Of a stretch of DNA of 64,000 bases, positions 30,309 to 39,102 are shown piece by piece. Made by a program: the position numbers and the translations under genes. This DNA is from an uncultured Alphaproteobacteria bacterium. GTDB lineage: Bacteria; Pseudomonadota; Alphaproteobacteria; MPNO01; UBA2964. The notes below the pieces were generated by a model, which was not told the origin of the DNA, did no database searches, and saw nothing but the letters and a program-made list of their open reading frames with translations. Location of the stretch: the NCBI GenBank assembly GCA_943787225.1, contig CALSLP010000006.1, positions 1 through 64,000 of the forward strand, written 5' to 3'. The stretch's first letter is position 1; each line of letters opens with the position of its first letter.

Positions 30309-30629
30309 ATGAGTGAGATTGAGTATCACGCCGTAGCGAAGACCGATGAAATTATGGAAGAAGACGTCAAAGGCGTTTTCGTCGGTGACGAAGAGATCGC
30401 TGTCTTTAATGTCAAAGGTGAGTATTTCGCGACGCATGGCATTTGCACGCATGAAAATGTCGGGCTGGCCGATGGCTTCGTTGAGGGTGACCTCATTGAA
30501 TGCCCGCTTCACAGCGCCTGCTTTGAAATAAAGACCGGCAAAGCCGTCAACCCGCCGGCTGAAATTGATTTGAAGATCTACCCTGTAAAAGTCGAAGGCG
30601 ACACCATCTACGTTGGTATTGAAAAATAA
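30309..30629 (+). CDS. Rieske [2Fe-2S] ferredoxin, first of two
   Basis: The 106-residue protein has the Rieske ligands C46-x-H48 (ICTHE) and C65-x2-H68 (ECPLHSACFEI). It belongs to the soluble ferredoxins that carry electrons from a reductase to ring-hydroxylating oxygenases. ATG 30309 was used; an upstream TTG adds one residue. It lies 126 bp after the decarboxylase gene and 33 bp before the second ferredoxin. Confidence 0.9.
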   Translation: MSEIEYHAVAKTDEIMEEDVKGVFVGDEEIAVFNVKGEYFATHGICTHENVGLADGFVEGDLIECPLHSACFEIKTGKAVNPPAEIDLKIYPVKVEGDTIYVGIEK

Positions 30630-30662
30630 GCCTGACGACCCTTAACAAAAGAGGAAATCCCA

Positions 30663-30998
30663 ATGTCTGACGCAAATATCGAGTTCCACGCTGTCGCCAC
30701 GACCGCAGAAGTTACCGAAGACGAGCCTAAAGCCGTATCAATTGGCCGTATGGATATCGGCCTCTACAAGCTCGACGGCGAATTTTACGCCATCGATGAT
30801 ATCTGCACCCATGCCTATGCCTGCATGACAGACGGCTATATCGATGATGGCCAGATTGAATGCCCGCTGCATGGCGCTTGCTTCGATATCAAAACCGGCA
30901 AGGCTTTGACCGCCCCTGCGACCATCGACCTGCGTCCCTACGAAGTTAAGGTCGAAGGCGACCAGATCATGGTCGGTGTTCCCAAGGCTGAAGACTAA
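30663..30998 (+). CDS. Rieske [2Fe-2S] ferredoxin, second of two
   Basis: The 111-residue protein has ligands C48-x-H50 (ICTHAYACM) and C67-x2-H70 (ECPLHGACFDIKTGKA). The ending TIDLRPYEVKVEGDQIMVGV matches oxygenase-type ferredoxins more closely than the first copy does. The two are clearly homologous but diverged around the cluster loops, so they probably serve different oxygenases or differ in potential. The reductase follows after 24 bp. Confidence 0.9.
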   Translation: MSDANIEFHAVATTAEVTEDEPKAVSIGRMDIGLYKLDGEFYAIDDICTHAYACMTDGYIDDGQIECPLHGACFDIKTGKALTAPATIDLRPYEVKVEGDQIMVGVPKAED

Positions 30999-31022
30999 CA
31001 TTCCAACGGGGTTAGAGACATC

Positions 31023-32249
31023 ATGAGTGATGACCGCACATTCGTAATCATTGGCGCCAGTCAGGCTGGCGGTTGGGTTGCCCAGACACTGCGCAACGAA
31101 GGTTTCGAAGGCAAAGTCATCCTGATTGGTGAAGAGCCCTATCTGCCCTATGAGCGCCCGCCGCTCTCCAAGGCCGCCCTACTCGGTGAGGTCACTGTCG
31201 ACAGTACGTATTTCTGGCAACAGGAGGCGTTGGACGAGGCCAATATTGAGGTTCGCCTGAATACCCGAGTCACCGCCATCGACCGGAATGCCAAGGAAAT
31301 CGAGATCAAAGGCGGCGACCGCATTGCCTATGACAAGCTGGCCATCACGACCGGCGCCCGCGTCCGAAAATTACCCATCGAAGGCGCCGACCTTCCGGGT
31401 GTGTTCTATTTGCGCACCATGGAAGATACGCTCGCCATTCGTGACGCCGTCAAAGACGGCGCCACGGCGATGATCGTCGGCGGCGGCTGGATTGGCCTTG
31501 AATGTGCCGCAACGCTCACAAAGCTCGGCTGCAAATCCATCGTCGTCGAGGCCGCTGACCGGCTCTGTGGCCGGGCTGTTACACCTGAAATCAGCGACTG
31601 GATGCTTAAATTCCATACGGGTCATGGTGTCGACGTCCGATTGAGTACAGGGATCGAGAAATTCGAAGGTAATGGCCAGCTGGAGCGTGCCGTTCTGCCA
31701 GGCGGCGATACCATCGATTGCTCAATCGCTGTCGTCGGCATTGGTGTCATCGCAAATGTAGAGCTGGCTCAGGAGGCGGGGCTGGAAATCGATAACGGGA
31801 TCGTGGTTGATAACTGCGCACGCACGTCAGATCCCGATATTGTCGCCGCTGGCGACGTTACCAACCATCCAAATGACCTGCTGGGCCGCCGTATCAGGCT
31901 CGAGAGCTATGAGAATGCCCAGAACCAGGGTATCACGGCCGGCAAGGCCATGTTGGACAAGGCAGAGCCCTATTCAGAAATTCCATGGTTCTGGTCAGAT
32001 CAGTTTGATGCCAATTTGCAAATGATTGGCCTGCCCCAGGATTGGGACGAGACAGCGACACGGGGCGATGAAGCCTCCAATGAATTCGTCACCTTCTACC
32101 TCAAGAATGGCGTAATCGACGGTGCTATTTCAGTGAATAATCCACGAGACCTGCGTGTCGGGAAACGGCTTATGCAGGGCAAGAAACAAGTCTCTGCTGC
32201 TGAATTGATTGACCCTGACACGAAATTGCAGACGCTTCTCAAGCGCTAG
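31023..32249 (+). CDS. Ferredoxin-NAD(P)+ reductase of aromatic-ring dioxygenase systems
   Basis: The 408-residue flavoprotein has the FAD motif VIIGASQAGGWVAQTLR, LPYERPPLSKAAL typical of BphA4/HcaD-type reductases, the NAD motif MIVGGGWIGLECAATLTK, VAAGDVTNHPN of the second FAD site, and a C-terminal reductase domain (PWFWSDQFDANLQMIG). It passes electrons from NADH to Rieske ferredoxins. It is the last gene of the plus-strand run. No oxygenase alpha or beta subunit is present in this window. Confidence 0.93.
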   Translation: MSDDRTFVIIGASQAGGWVAQTLRNEGFEGKVILIGEEPYLPYERPPLSKAALLGEVTVDSTYFWQQEALDEANIEVRLNTRVTAIDRNAKEIEIKGGDRIAYDKLAITTGARVRKLPIEGADLPGVFYLRTMEDTLAIRDAVKDGATAMIVGGGWIGLECAATLTKLGCKSIVVEAADRLCGRAVTPEISDWMLKFHTGHGVDVRLSTGIEKFEGNGQLERAVLPGGDTIDCSIAVVGIGVIANVELAQEAGLEIDNGIVVDNCARTSDPDIVAAGDVTNHPNDLLGRRIRLESYENAQNQGITAGKAMLDKAEPYSEIPWFWSDQFDANLQMIGLPQDWDETATRGDEASNEFVTFYLKNGVIDGAISVNNPRDLRVGKRLMQGKKQVSAAELIDPDTKLQTLLKR

Positions 32250-32260
32250 GCATCGTTTCG

Positions 32261-32701
32261 CTACAGCAATCCAAGTGATCTAAGTTCGTCCGCCATGTCC
32301 TGCGGCAGCGAGGACGCTATCTTGCGTTCCTTTCCCGTTAAATCTTCGGGAGCGGCCTCCGCCTCCATATAGCGCCAGCCCTGAATAGGTTTGTGAGGTA
32401 ACAGCACTGTTTGGACCAGTTTTGGATCAAGGATAAGAGCACAGCGCGGTTTTCCATTGCGACCGACGGCTTCACCAAAGCCGGTGATATGCTGCCGCAC
32501 CCGTATATATCCTTTGATAATCCAGTAGATGGAGCCACCATCGAGCACTTCTTCCGCCCGACGAGGCGTATTTCGCGTCATATGATGCAGAGCCCCTGCT
32601 GCGCCTGGCTCCTGCGCCTGGCGCAACCGTTCAATCTGAACTTTTCTCAAATGATCGACACTTTCGATGTCGACAGCGATCTTAACCAGATGAATTGTCA
32701 T
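32261..32701 (-). CDS. DUF1489 family protein
   Basis: The 146-residue protein begins MTIHLVKIAVDIESVDHL and contains HMTRNTPRRAEEVLDGGSIYWIIKGYIRVRQ, features of the alphaproteobacterial DUF1489 family. The family has no established function. It is convergent with the ferredoxin reductase gene, 11 bp apart. Confidence 0.85.
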   Translation of the reverse strand: MTIHLVKIAVDIESVDHLRKVQIERLRQAQEPGAAGALHHMTRNTPRRAEEVLDGGSIYWIIKGYIRVRQHITGFGEAVGRNGKPRCALILDPKLVQTVLLPHKPIQGWRYMEAEAAPEDLTGKERKIASSLPQDMADELRSLGLL

Positions 32702-32753
32702 GGTCCGAATATGGGCTGGAATCGGTCTGTGATCCAGTCCCCAAAAGCGGATA

Positions 32754-33122
32754 TTATGCGCTTACGACCTTCGCCAAGCCTTCAAGCTGGCAAACCATCT
32801 CATGACCGAGTGAGCCGCCATCGCCCTCAAGGTCATGCTCCGCAATAATCGTCAAGGCGTCGATATGGGCCTTTACCGCGCGCAAGCAAGCCACATCTGC
32901 CTGTTGACTGCGCTGCAGAATACCACAAGCCAGGGAACATATCTGGGTGACCAAACCGTATCCAACATCTTCCGCCGTATTCTTCGTGTTGTGCAATAGG
33001 GCGTAGATACCATCAATATCGATTGGATCAGCCACCTTATCGGCAAGCGTTTTATCAACACGTTCTTGGAGGCTGCACAAATCTTCGCGCAGCTGTTTGA
33101 TGTAGATTCCGGAATCCAACAA
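32754..33122 (-). CDS. Small helical Hpt-like protein
   Basis: The frame encodes about 122 mostly helical residues with ALLHNTKNTAEDVGYGLV, which resembles the His-phosphotransfer helix (H-x-x-K-x-x-A/G...G). TTG 33122 is the best visible start, 1 nt after the upstream stop with AGG 8 nt before; no ATG is available in frame early on. It ends with GSLGHEMVCQLEGLAKVVSA, parallel to the ending of its neighbour (GATGQALLNGLARIVAKAQ), so the two are paralogues. A phosphorelay role is inference. Confidence 0.65.
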   Translation of the reverse strand: MLDSGIYIKQLREDLCSLQERVDKTLADKVADPIDIDGIYALLHNTKNTAEDVGYGLVTQICSLACGILQRSQQADVACLRAVKAHIDALTIIAEHDLEGDGGSLGHEMVCQLEGLAKVVSA

Positions 33123-33123
33123 T

Positions 33124-33624
33124 TTACGGGCCTGCCGTCGCCTGGGCTTTCGCAACGATACGTGCCAAACCATTCAGCAAGGCTTGCCCCGTCGCACCAC
33201 CGTCATCTTTCAAACCTTCAGAAATAACTGCCCTGATCGCGCCAACATGGGCGGTGACAACATCGAGCTGCAAGGCGCTCAACGGCGCGTCACTTTCGCG
33301 GATAGGGTCCATAAAGTCTGTTAGGGATGCACCAACTGCCGAAACAACGTTGTATCCGAAACTGGTGCCCTGGCCTTTCAAGTCGAGAGCGATCCGATAC
33401 AGGTCTGCAAGAGCGCGGTCGGGCTCCTCCTCCTGCGACAAACGAAGGCGGGCAACCTCCATTTCGTCGATATCGTCCTGAATCCAATCGGAAAATCCTT
33501 CGCCGAAAGCCTCTATTGCTTTCTCGGCATTCGCCAGCAAGTTTTTGTCGAGCTTGCCAGGGCCACTACCCATTTTTGCTTTACGCAAGGTGTTCGGGAC
33601 CTGGATAAATTCTGCGTCAGCCAT
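33124..33624 (-). CDS. Hpt-like domain protein lacking the phosphoacceptor histidine
   Basis: The 166-residue protein has an unstructured start (MADAEFIQVPNTLRKAK) and a helical domain with DLYRIALDLKGQGTSFGYNVV. This aligns with Hpt helices of the form A-H-D-I-K-G-Q-G, but Leu replaces the expected His. It lies between a paralogue that has a His at this position and a receiver protein, all on one strand with gaps of a few bases, so the three are probably one signalling unit. Confidence 0.7.
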   Translation of the reverse strand: MADAEFIQVPNTLRKAKMGSGPGKLDKNLLANAEKAIEAFGEGFSDWIQDDIDEMEVARLRLSQEEEPDRALADLYRIALDLKGQGTSFGYNVVSAVGASLTDFMDPIRESDAPLSALQLDVVTAHVGAIRAVISEGLKDDGGATGQALLNGLARIVAKAQATAGP

Positions 33625-33632
33625 AATGTGTT

Positions 33633-34199
33633 CTAACCACCTAACAGGGATTCAACTTCAGACTGGCTCAAACCATCACTGCCGCCGCCTTCCTGTGCGT
33701 CCTTGCGGCGCTCCTGCACGCCTCGCGGGGCGCCCAGGTTTTGGCGTCGGCGATCTGGACCAAAATAATTTTTCGTTCTGATGAAAGGCCGTGGATTATC
33801 GATAATTGACGCAAACCGCTGATACAGGGCTCGGGCGGAAATCGGCTTTGCGAGAAATTCATTCACGCCAGCATCGCGGGCATCCGTTACCCGTCGATAC
33901 TCCGTGTAGCCGGTCAACATAATGATCGGGACATAAGGGTTCGCGCTATCCTTCGCCGTCCGTACCAGGCGAACAAAATCAAGTCCGTCCAAAGGCTCCA
34001 TATGCCAATCCACGATCAAGACATCAGCCAGAAAATGTTGGAGCTCTTTAAAAGCCGCAGCAGCATCGGCAGCTTCACGGATATTTTTTACTCCGAGCGA
34101 ATGCAATATAGACTGCACAAGACCGCGCATATGACGATTATCGTCCAAAATAAGGACGTTAAGATTGTCGAGGGCGTATCTGGATGTCGGCTCAGACAT
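33633..34199 (-). CDS. Response regulator with receiver domain and FliM-like C-terminal tail
   Basis: The 188-residue protein has a receiver domain at about 10-135 with ILDDNRHMR, phosphoacceptor Asp in VLIVDWHMEP, T in IIMLTGYTEY and K in FLAKPIS. The linker carries FGPDRRRQ and ERRKD, and the C-terminus ends GLSQSEVESLLGG. That ending resembles the N-terminal CheY-binding peptide of the flagellar switch protein FliM (LSQxEIDALL). It heads the operon with the two Hpt-like genes. No DNA-binding output domain exists. Confidence 0.88.
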   Translation of the reverse strand: MSEPTSRYALDNLNVLILDDNRHMRGLVQSILHSLGVKNIREAADAAAAFKELQHFLADVLIVDWHMEPLDGLDFVRLVRTAKDSANPYVPIIMLTGYTEYRRVTDARDAGVNEFLAKPISARALYQRFASIIDNPRPFIRTKNYFGPDRRRQNLGAPRGVQERRKDAQEGGGSDGLSQSEVESLLGG

Positions 34200-34332
34200 T
34201 TCCTGGGGTCTCTCACGGCATTAACGTAAGAACCTGTCGCTGGATAGCGCGACATGCTCTTACTCACGATGAGAGTAGTTTCGCCGATGACCTCTTTAAA
34301 CTTGGTTAAACCGAGATAAAAACCCTGCAATA

Positions 34333-35715
34333 TCAAGCGGGTAAATAACCGAGGAATTTCCACCAATAATATTGTAACGGCACGGAAACCAATGCACCGA
34401 ACAAAGCGAAGGGGATCATCAACCTAATGAATCTGGAAATTGGCAGTCCCGTGATCGCCCGCGTCGCCACCAAGGGCGGTGCCTGGAACGGGAACACAAC
34501 CAAAGCCCACGCTGAGACCTGTGTCATCAATATCGCCGTTAAAGACCACCCGGTGGCGGAGGCAAGAGGGTCGGCAACGGCCGTCATAATCGCTGGTTGA
34601 CCCGGTAATGTCGTTACAAGTTGTAAAAGCCACCCCAGACCAACGATAGAGGCAAATTTCTGCAAACCAGAATCCGCGGTCAAATCGATTTTAGCGATCA
34701 AATACTGGGCCAGATTCTCTCCAAGCCCGGTCTGTGTGACCACCGTTCCCATTCCCACAACAGCGGCGAGAAAGATAATCGGCCCGAAATTCAATTTCGG
34801 CATAATTTGACCAGCAGGAAGAACCCCAATGACGGGCAGCGCACATACGATACCAGCACCAAGTGAGACCCAAGCCGGTGATATACCATGCAAGTTATCG
34901 GTCGCCCACAAACCCAAGGTTATAACCAGTAAACCCAAAAGTTTTTTCTCGTTAAACGTCCAGGGTTTTGGTGGCTGGGCCTCTAAGTCGGGCCGATTTG
35001 CAATTTTGTCAGGAAACAAAATATAGATTGCCACTGGCAATGCTATGAGGCCGACGAGGCCCAGCACTGGGAAATGTAATATCAACCAATCGGTATAGGA
35101 GAACTGAATACCGTGAACGGCCTCAGCCAGGCCTGACAGCACAACATTTGGAACATTGGCCGGCAAAATGGAGAAGGGCGAAATCAACGTCCCCATCCCC
35201 ACGGCAAGGATCAGCCCTGCCCGACCATTACTGTTTGCTTCAAACCCCAACCGGTCAGCCAGCGCAAGCACGACTGGCAACATAATGGTTACTCGCCCAA
35301 CAGCAGACGGCATCAGAAATGCCAAAAGCAGCATCAAAAGAACCGTCCCGGCGACGACCCTGAAATAACTCTGCCCGAAAACGCGTTCCAGAGTACCCGC
35401 AACCCGCGCTCCGAGACCCGAGACCTCAATGCCAATTCCGATAATCAGGCCGCCCAGAACGAGCCAGACCGCACCAGAGTAAAAGCCCGAAAAGACAACG
35501 TTTGGCGGGGCCACCGCCAGGATGACGCAGAGAAAAAAGAAAATGAGAGCGCTTAAAAATTCTGGGATGACCGCCGTGGCAAATAAACCGATCGTCAATG
35601 TGACGATTCCTGCCGTCCGCATGACAACGGGCTCGACGCCTACTGGCGGCGGTAAGAAGAAAATGACGATGCCCGCAAGAGCAGCGGCCCAGGCAATACA
35701 ACTGGAAAGTTTCAC
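34333..35715 (-). CDS. SLC13/DASS-like anion permease
   Basis: The 460-residue membrane protein has about 11-12 hydrophobic segments in two inverted halves, with VLGGLIIGIGIEVSGLG early, GTLISPFSILPANVPNVVLSG at the first ion-binding loop and GQPAIMTAVADPLASATGWS in the second. Unlike the SLC13 protein at 10.5 kb it has no RCK_C insert. It likely moves a carboxylate or inorganic anion; the substrate is unknown. Confidence 0.8.
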   Translation of the reverse strand: MKLSSCIAWAAALAGIVIFFLPPPVGVEPVVMRTAGIVTLTIGLFATAVIPEFLSALIFFFLCVILAVAPPNVVFSGFYSGAVWLVLGGLIIGIGIEVSGLGARVAGTLERVFGQSYFRVVAGTVLLMLLLAFLMPSAVGRVTIMLPVVLALADRLGFEANSNGRAGLILAVGMGTLISPFSILPANVPNVVLSGLAEAVHGIQFSYTDWLILHFPVLGLVGLIALPVAIYILFPDKIANRPDLEAQPPKPWTFNEKKLLGLLVITLGLWATDNLHGISPAWVSLGAGIVCALPVIGVLPAGQIMPKLNFGPIIFLAAVVGMGTVVTQTGLGENLAQYLIAKIDLTADSGLQKFASIVGLGWLLQLVTTLPGQPAIMTAVADPLASATGWSLTAILMTQVSAWALVVFPFQAPPLVATRAITGLPISRFIRLMIPFALFGALVSVPLQYYWWKFLGYLPA

Positions 35716-35746
35716 AATACGCGCCTAATTCGTTACGGAAGACCGT

Positions 35747-37138
35747 TTACAGCAGAAGCCAGGCTGCCAGGCCAAGAAATGCGGAAAACGCCACGACGTC
35801 CGTAATTGTCGTCAGAATTACGCTGGACGCAATAGCAGGGTCAATCCCGGTTCGGGAGAGAACCAACGGGATCGCCATTCCGGAGAACGCCGCCAATACC
35901 AAGGTAACAATCATGGCAATGGCCATGACACCGCCGATTTGCCATGAATCCGCCCAGTACCACGCGACACCGCCAATCAGGATGGCGAACAGCGTCCCAT
36001 TATAAACACCTACCAAGGCTTCTTTACCAAGAACCCGCATCGCGTTGGATGGTGTCAGCTCCTTAGTGGCGAGAGCCCGCACCGCGACGGTCATCGTTTG
36101 AGTTCCGGCATTCCCCCCCATCGATGCCACGATCGGCATTAAAACCGCGAGTATCACAATCTGCTCAATAGTCCCTTCGAACAAACCAATGACTATTGAG
36201 GCGGCAATCGCCGTCAGCAGATTTACAAACAACCATGAAAACCGGGAGCGACCTGTTACGAACGCTGCGGAATAAAGATCATCGCTGGTCACACCACCGA
36301 GGCGCATGATGTCTTCTTCCGCTTCCTCCTGGATAACATCAAGGACGTCATCCACTGTAATTGTTCCGATAAGTCGGTTTGCCTCATCGACAACTGGTGC
36401 AGACACCAAATCCTGTTGGGAAAACAGGAACGCTACTTCTTCCTGATCCATCATCGCAGGCACAGAGACGATATCGGACTCCATGATTTCCTGGATCTTG
36501 ACGGGGCGTTTGCTTCTCAGGACATGACTTAAGGCCACCGTGCCGACGGCGCGATGCCGCGGATCGACCACGAAGATATCATAGAAATCATTGGGTAAAT
36601 CGTCGGCCTCGCGCAGGAAATCGATTGTTTCACCAACGCTCCAGAAAGCTGGTACCGCGACAAACTGGCGTTCCATCAACCGGCCAGCACTGTCTTCCGG
36701 GAAGGTCAGACCTTCTTCGACCATGCCGCGAAGTTCGACGGGGATTTTCTGTAGAATGTCGCGTTGTTTTTGGTCGTCGAGCGTATCGATAAGCTCTAGC
36801 GCATCATCAGATTCAAGACGTGCGATGGCATGCGCGAGCGAAGTCGTGCCGAGCTGTTCGGCAATTTCATCGCGAATGTCTTCTTCAAGTTCCGGCAGGA
36901 TTTGGGGATCAAAATCCGGGCGCATATATTCGATGAGGCGATGCCGCAATTCCGGCCGCAACAACTGCAACAAATCGGCGCACTCAGGGGCACGCAAAGG
37001 CTCTACTTGAATGCGGGCTTCAAAACGATGCTGATCGTCGAGGGCGACCGCAACTGCGGCGACAAGCTCAGGGCTTAGCCCCAGCAGCTCCTCAGCCTGA
37101 ATAGGCTGATCTTCGAAAATGGTCGTCGGTTCCGCCAT
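35747..37138 (-). CDS. mgtE: Magnesium transporter MgtE
   Basis: The 463-residue protein has the MgtE plan: an N-terminal superhelical domain (about 25-130), two CBS domains (about 130-260; KIQEIMESDIVSVPAMM and APVVDEANRLIGTITVDDVLD), a plug helix and five membrane segments with PIVASMGGNAGTQT, the pore motif. Mg2+ binding to the CBS/N domains closes the channel. ATG 37138 is preferred over TTG 37147 because GGGGG lies about 10 nt upstream. Confidence 0.93.
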   Translation of the reverse strand: MAEPTTIFEDQPIQAEELLGLSPELVAAVAVALDDQHRFEARIQVEPLRAPECADLLQLLRPELRHRLIEYMRPDFDPQILPELEEDIRDEIAEQLGTTSLAHAIARLESDDALELIDTLDDQKQRDILQKIPVELRGMVEEGLTFPEDSAGRLMERQFVAVPAFWSVGETIDFLREADDLPNDFYDIFVVDPRHRAVGTVALSHVLRSKRPVKIQEIMESDIVSVPAMMDQEEVAFLFSQQDLVSAPVVDEANRLIGTITVDDVLDVIQEEAEEDIMRLGGVTSDDLYSAAFVTGRSRFSWLFVNLLTAIAASIVIGLFEGTIEQIVILAVLMPIVASMGGNAGTQTMTVAVRALATKELTPSNAMRVLGKEALVGVYNGTLFAILIGGVAWYWADSWQIGGVMAIAMIVTLVLAAFSGMAIPLVLSRTGIDPAIASSVILTTITDVVAFSAFLGLAAWLLL

Positions 37139-37206
37139 GTCGCACAACCCCCAATGTCAAAAACAACAGGCACGGGCGGATCAAAGCCGCCAAACCAAGA
37201 TTAACT

Positions 37207-37243
37207 AAAAAAAGACAGGCCCGCGCTTTAAAGCTACGGGCCT
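37207..37243 (-). terminator. Rho-independent terminator of tRNA-Leu
   Basis: On the minus strand AGGCCCG and CGGGCCT form a 7-bp stem around a loop that itself contains GCTTTAAAGC, followed by a run of seven Ts. It begins 7 bp after the tRNA 3' end. Confidence 0.9.
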
Positions 37244-37249
37244 GATGAA

Positions 37250-37336
37250 TGGTGCGGTCGAGAAGACTCGAACTTCCACGGGATTGCTCCCACAGCGACC
37301 TCAACGCTGCGCGTCTACCAGTTCCGCCACGACCGC
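37250..37336 (-). tRNA. tRNA-Leu, anticodon GAG, CCA encoded
   Basis: The 87-nt cloverleaf has acceptor stem GCGGTCG/CGACCGC, a Leu-type long variable arm (GTCGCTGTGGGAGCAATCC region), anticodon loop TTGAGGT with GAG, and the T loop TTCGAGT. CCA is encoded at the end. It decodes CUC and CUU. Confidence 0.97.
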
Positions 37337-37423
37337 ATATTCGGTAGAATACCTTAACTCAGGTACTTATACTGTGGCGGGAGATAGCAAATTGCCATCG
37401 TTATCGCAAGGCTAACCGAACAA

Positions 37424-38095
37424 ATGTCTGTAAATTCCGTAGAATGGAAAAATTCATGGGAGATTCCCACGGATTATGGAGTGGCGATTTCGGAGATGGA
37501 GCGAGACGTCGCCGCCATTCGGGCTGGCACCACACGCCAACGGGTGTGGTTGGTAGAACATCCACCAATCTACACGGCAGGCACAGCAGCGCAGCCCGCC
37601 GACCTTCTCGACCCGGATCGCTTTCCAGTCCTAAAAACCGGCCGCGGTGGGCAATACACCTATCACGGTCCCGGGCAATTGATTGCCTATACGATGCTCG
37701 ATCTTACCCTGCGGGGCAGCGATGTCCGCAAATATGTTCACGACCTCGAACAATGGATAATCGACACGCTTGCTGAATTCGGGGTTCAGGGGGAAAGACG
37801 CGAGGGACGCGTCGGCATTTGGGTGGACCGGGGCCGTGAGTCAAACGGCAATCCATTCGAAGCAAAAATTGCCGCCATCGGCGTCCGCGTTCGGCGCTGG
37901 GTGTCCTATCACGGAATATCGATCAACGTCGAACCAGACCTGGAACATTTTTCCGGGATCGTCCCCTGCGGCATTCAGGAACACGGCGTAACATCATTGG
38001 TTGATTTAGGTATTACCGCGACGATGGCTGATGTCGCCCACGCCCTGCGAAACAATTTCGAAACCGTTTTCGAAACCCAAACGACCGACGTCTAG
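37424..38095 (+). CDS. lipB: Lipoyl(octanoyl) transferase LipB
   Basis: The 223-residue enzyme transfers octanoyl groups from acyl carrier protein to lipoyl domains of 2-oxoacid dehydrogenases. It has [23 protein letters not shown], the Lys in [18 protein letters not shown] and the nucleophile Cys in GIVPCGI. It is the only plus-strand gene between 32.3 kb and the right end, with its own promoter region opposite the tRNA-Leu. Confidence 0.95.
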   Translation: MSVNSVEWKNSWEIPTDYGVAISEMERDVAAIRAGTTRQRVWLVEHPPIYTAGTAAQPADLLDPDRFPVLKTGRGGQYTYHGPGQLIAYTMLDLTLRGSDVRKYVHDLEQWIIDTLAEFGVQGERREGRVGIWVDRGRESNGNPFEAKIAAIGVRVRRWVSYHGISINVEPDLEHFSGIVPCGIQEHGVTSLVDLGITATMADVAHALRNNFETVFETQTTDV

Positions 38096-38099
38096 AAGT

Positions 38100-38375
38100 C
38101 TAAACCGTTGGCAATTGTTTGAAGCCCGCTTCAGATATTGGTTCGGTTGGCTCGTCCTGAACGGATAATACGCGCGCTGCGATGGGTCCCTTCTGGCAGC
38201 GGGACAGCATCTCCTGAACCATCGGTGCAGGTCCACAGAAACAGGCCTCAACACTGCCATCGCTGCGATTTCGGACCCAACCATCCAAAGCAAGGGTTTG
38301 TGCATTCTCCACTGTCCAACTCCGATACCAAACACCCTGGACCCGGCCCGTTATTATCGCCTTTACGGCAAGCAT
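38100..38375 (-). CDS. acyP: Acylphosphatase
   Basis: The 91-residue protein has the acylphosphatase active site: Arg in ITGRVQGVWYR and Asn in DGWVRNRSDGSVE. It hydrolyses acyl phosphates. ATG 38375 was chosen over a TTG one codon earlier; it follows the ATP12-family gene with a gap of 3 nt, as the last member of the housekeeping run. Confidence 0.94.
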   Translation of the reverse strand: MLAVKAIITGRVQGVWYRSWTVENAQTLALDGWVRNRSDGSVEACFCGPAPMVQEMLSRCQKGPIAARVLSVQDEPTEPISEAGFKQLPTV

Positions 38376-38378
38376 CAA

Positions 38379-39080
38379 TCAGGCACCAGGCATCGCAAGA
38401 GTCATAAACTGATTAGCGTTCAGAATTTCTTGCCGTAACTCTTCATGCCGTCGCATAGTTTCCGGGTCTTCGCCCCAAAGCTCCATCTGATAGCGCTCCT
38501 CAAGCGTCGCCAACTGCAGCGTTTTTTCACAATCGATATACCCGTCCGCTAAAGACAGCCCCAATGCAATCGATCCGCAGCCAGTGGTTACGGCATGCAA
38601 ACCAGTTAGCTGGAAATCATCAAAAGCAGAAACGGCATCGTTCACGCGTTCAAGCGCCGACGGTGGCTGATCAATCTGTAAAATCCCAGTGGTAACGCTG
38701 AGATTGATCTCTCGCGACGCAGACAACCAATCAAGCAGTGGTTGCCATTCCGTCCACTGACGACCCACCAAATCATCAGGCTCATCGACTCGATAACACA
38801 GCACATCGCTTGGGCCGAAGGCGCAGATCTGCGCAATAACGTCGTCCCGCATGATGCGCGTTCTATCGATAGTCGCATTGGCATAGCGCGTTAAGGGCAT
38901 CGATAAGGGGACAATCTCATCGCCTTGATCCTGCCACTCCTGAACGACAGTTTTCGCCAGACTGATCGTTGGCAGGAGCAGCATTTGCTTGGCGGGTGTC
39001 TTTATCGACCTTCCATCAAGCAACACGGCCCAGCCATCGCCTTCGGCAATCGTTTCAACTTCTTTATAAAATCGTTTCAT
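38379..39080 (-). CDS. ATP12-family F1-ATPase assembly chaperone
   Basis: The 233-residue protein starts KRFYKEVETIAEGDGWAVLLDGRSIKTPAK and contains MPLTRYANATIDR and CYRVDEPDDLVGRQ, hallmarks of the ATP12 family shared by alphaproteobacteria and mitochondria. The mitochondrial protein binds the F1 alpha subunit before hexamer assembly. ATG 39080 was used because upstream residues in the longer frame are not conserved-looking. It belongs to the alphaproteobacterial rluC-HAD-ATP12 order. Confidence 0.9.
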   Translation of the reverse strand: MKRFYKEVETIAEGDGWAVLLDGRSIKTPAKQMLLLPTISLAKTVVQEWQDQGDEIVPLSMPLTRYANATIDRTRIMRDDVIAQICAFGPSDVLCYRVDEPDDLVGRQWTEWQPLLDWLSASREINLSVTTGILQIDQPPSALERVNDAVSAFDDFQLTGLHAVTTGCGSIALGLSLADGYIDCEKTLQLATLEERYQMELWGEDPETMRRHEELRQEILNANQFMTLAMPGA

Positions 39081-39102
39081 CTGATCGCTGTCATCACTTC
39101 GC

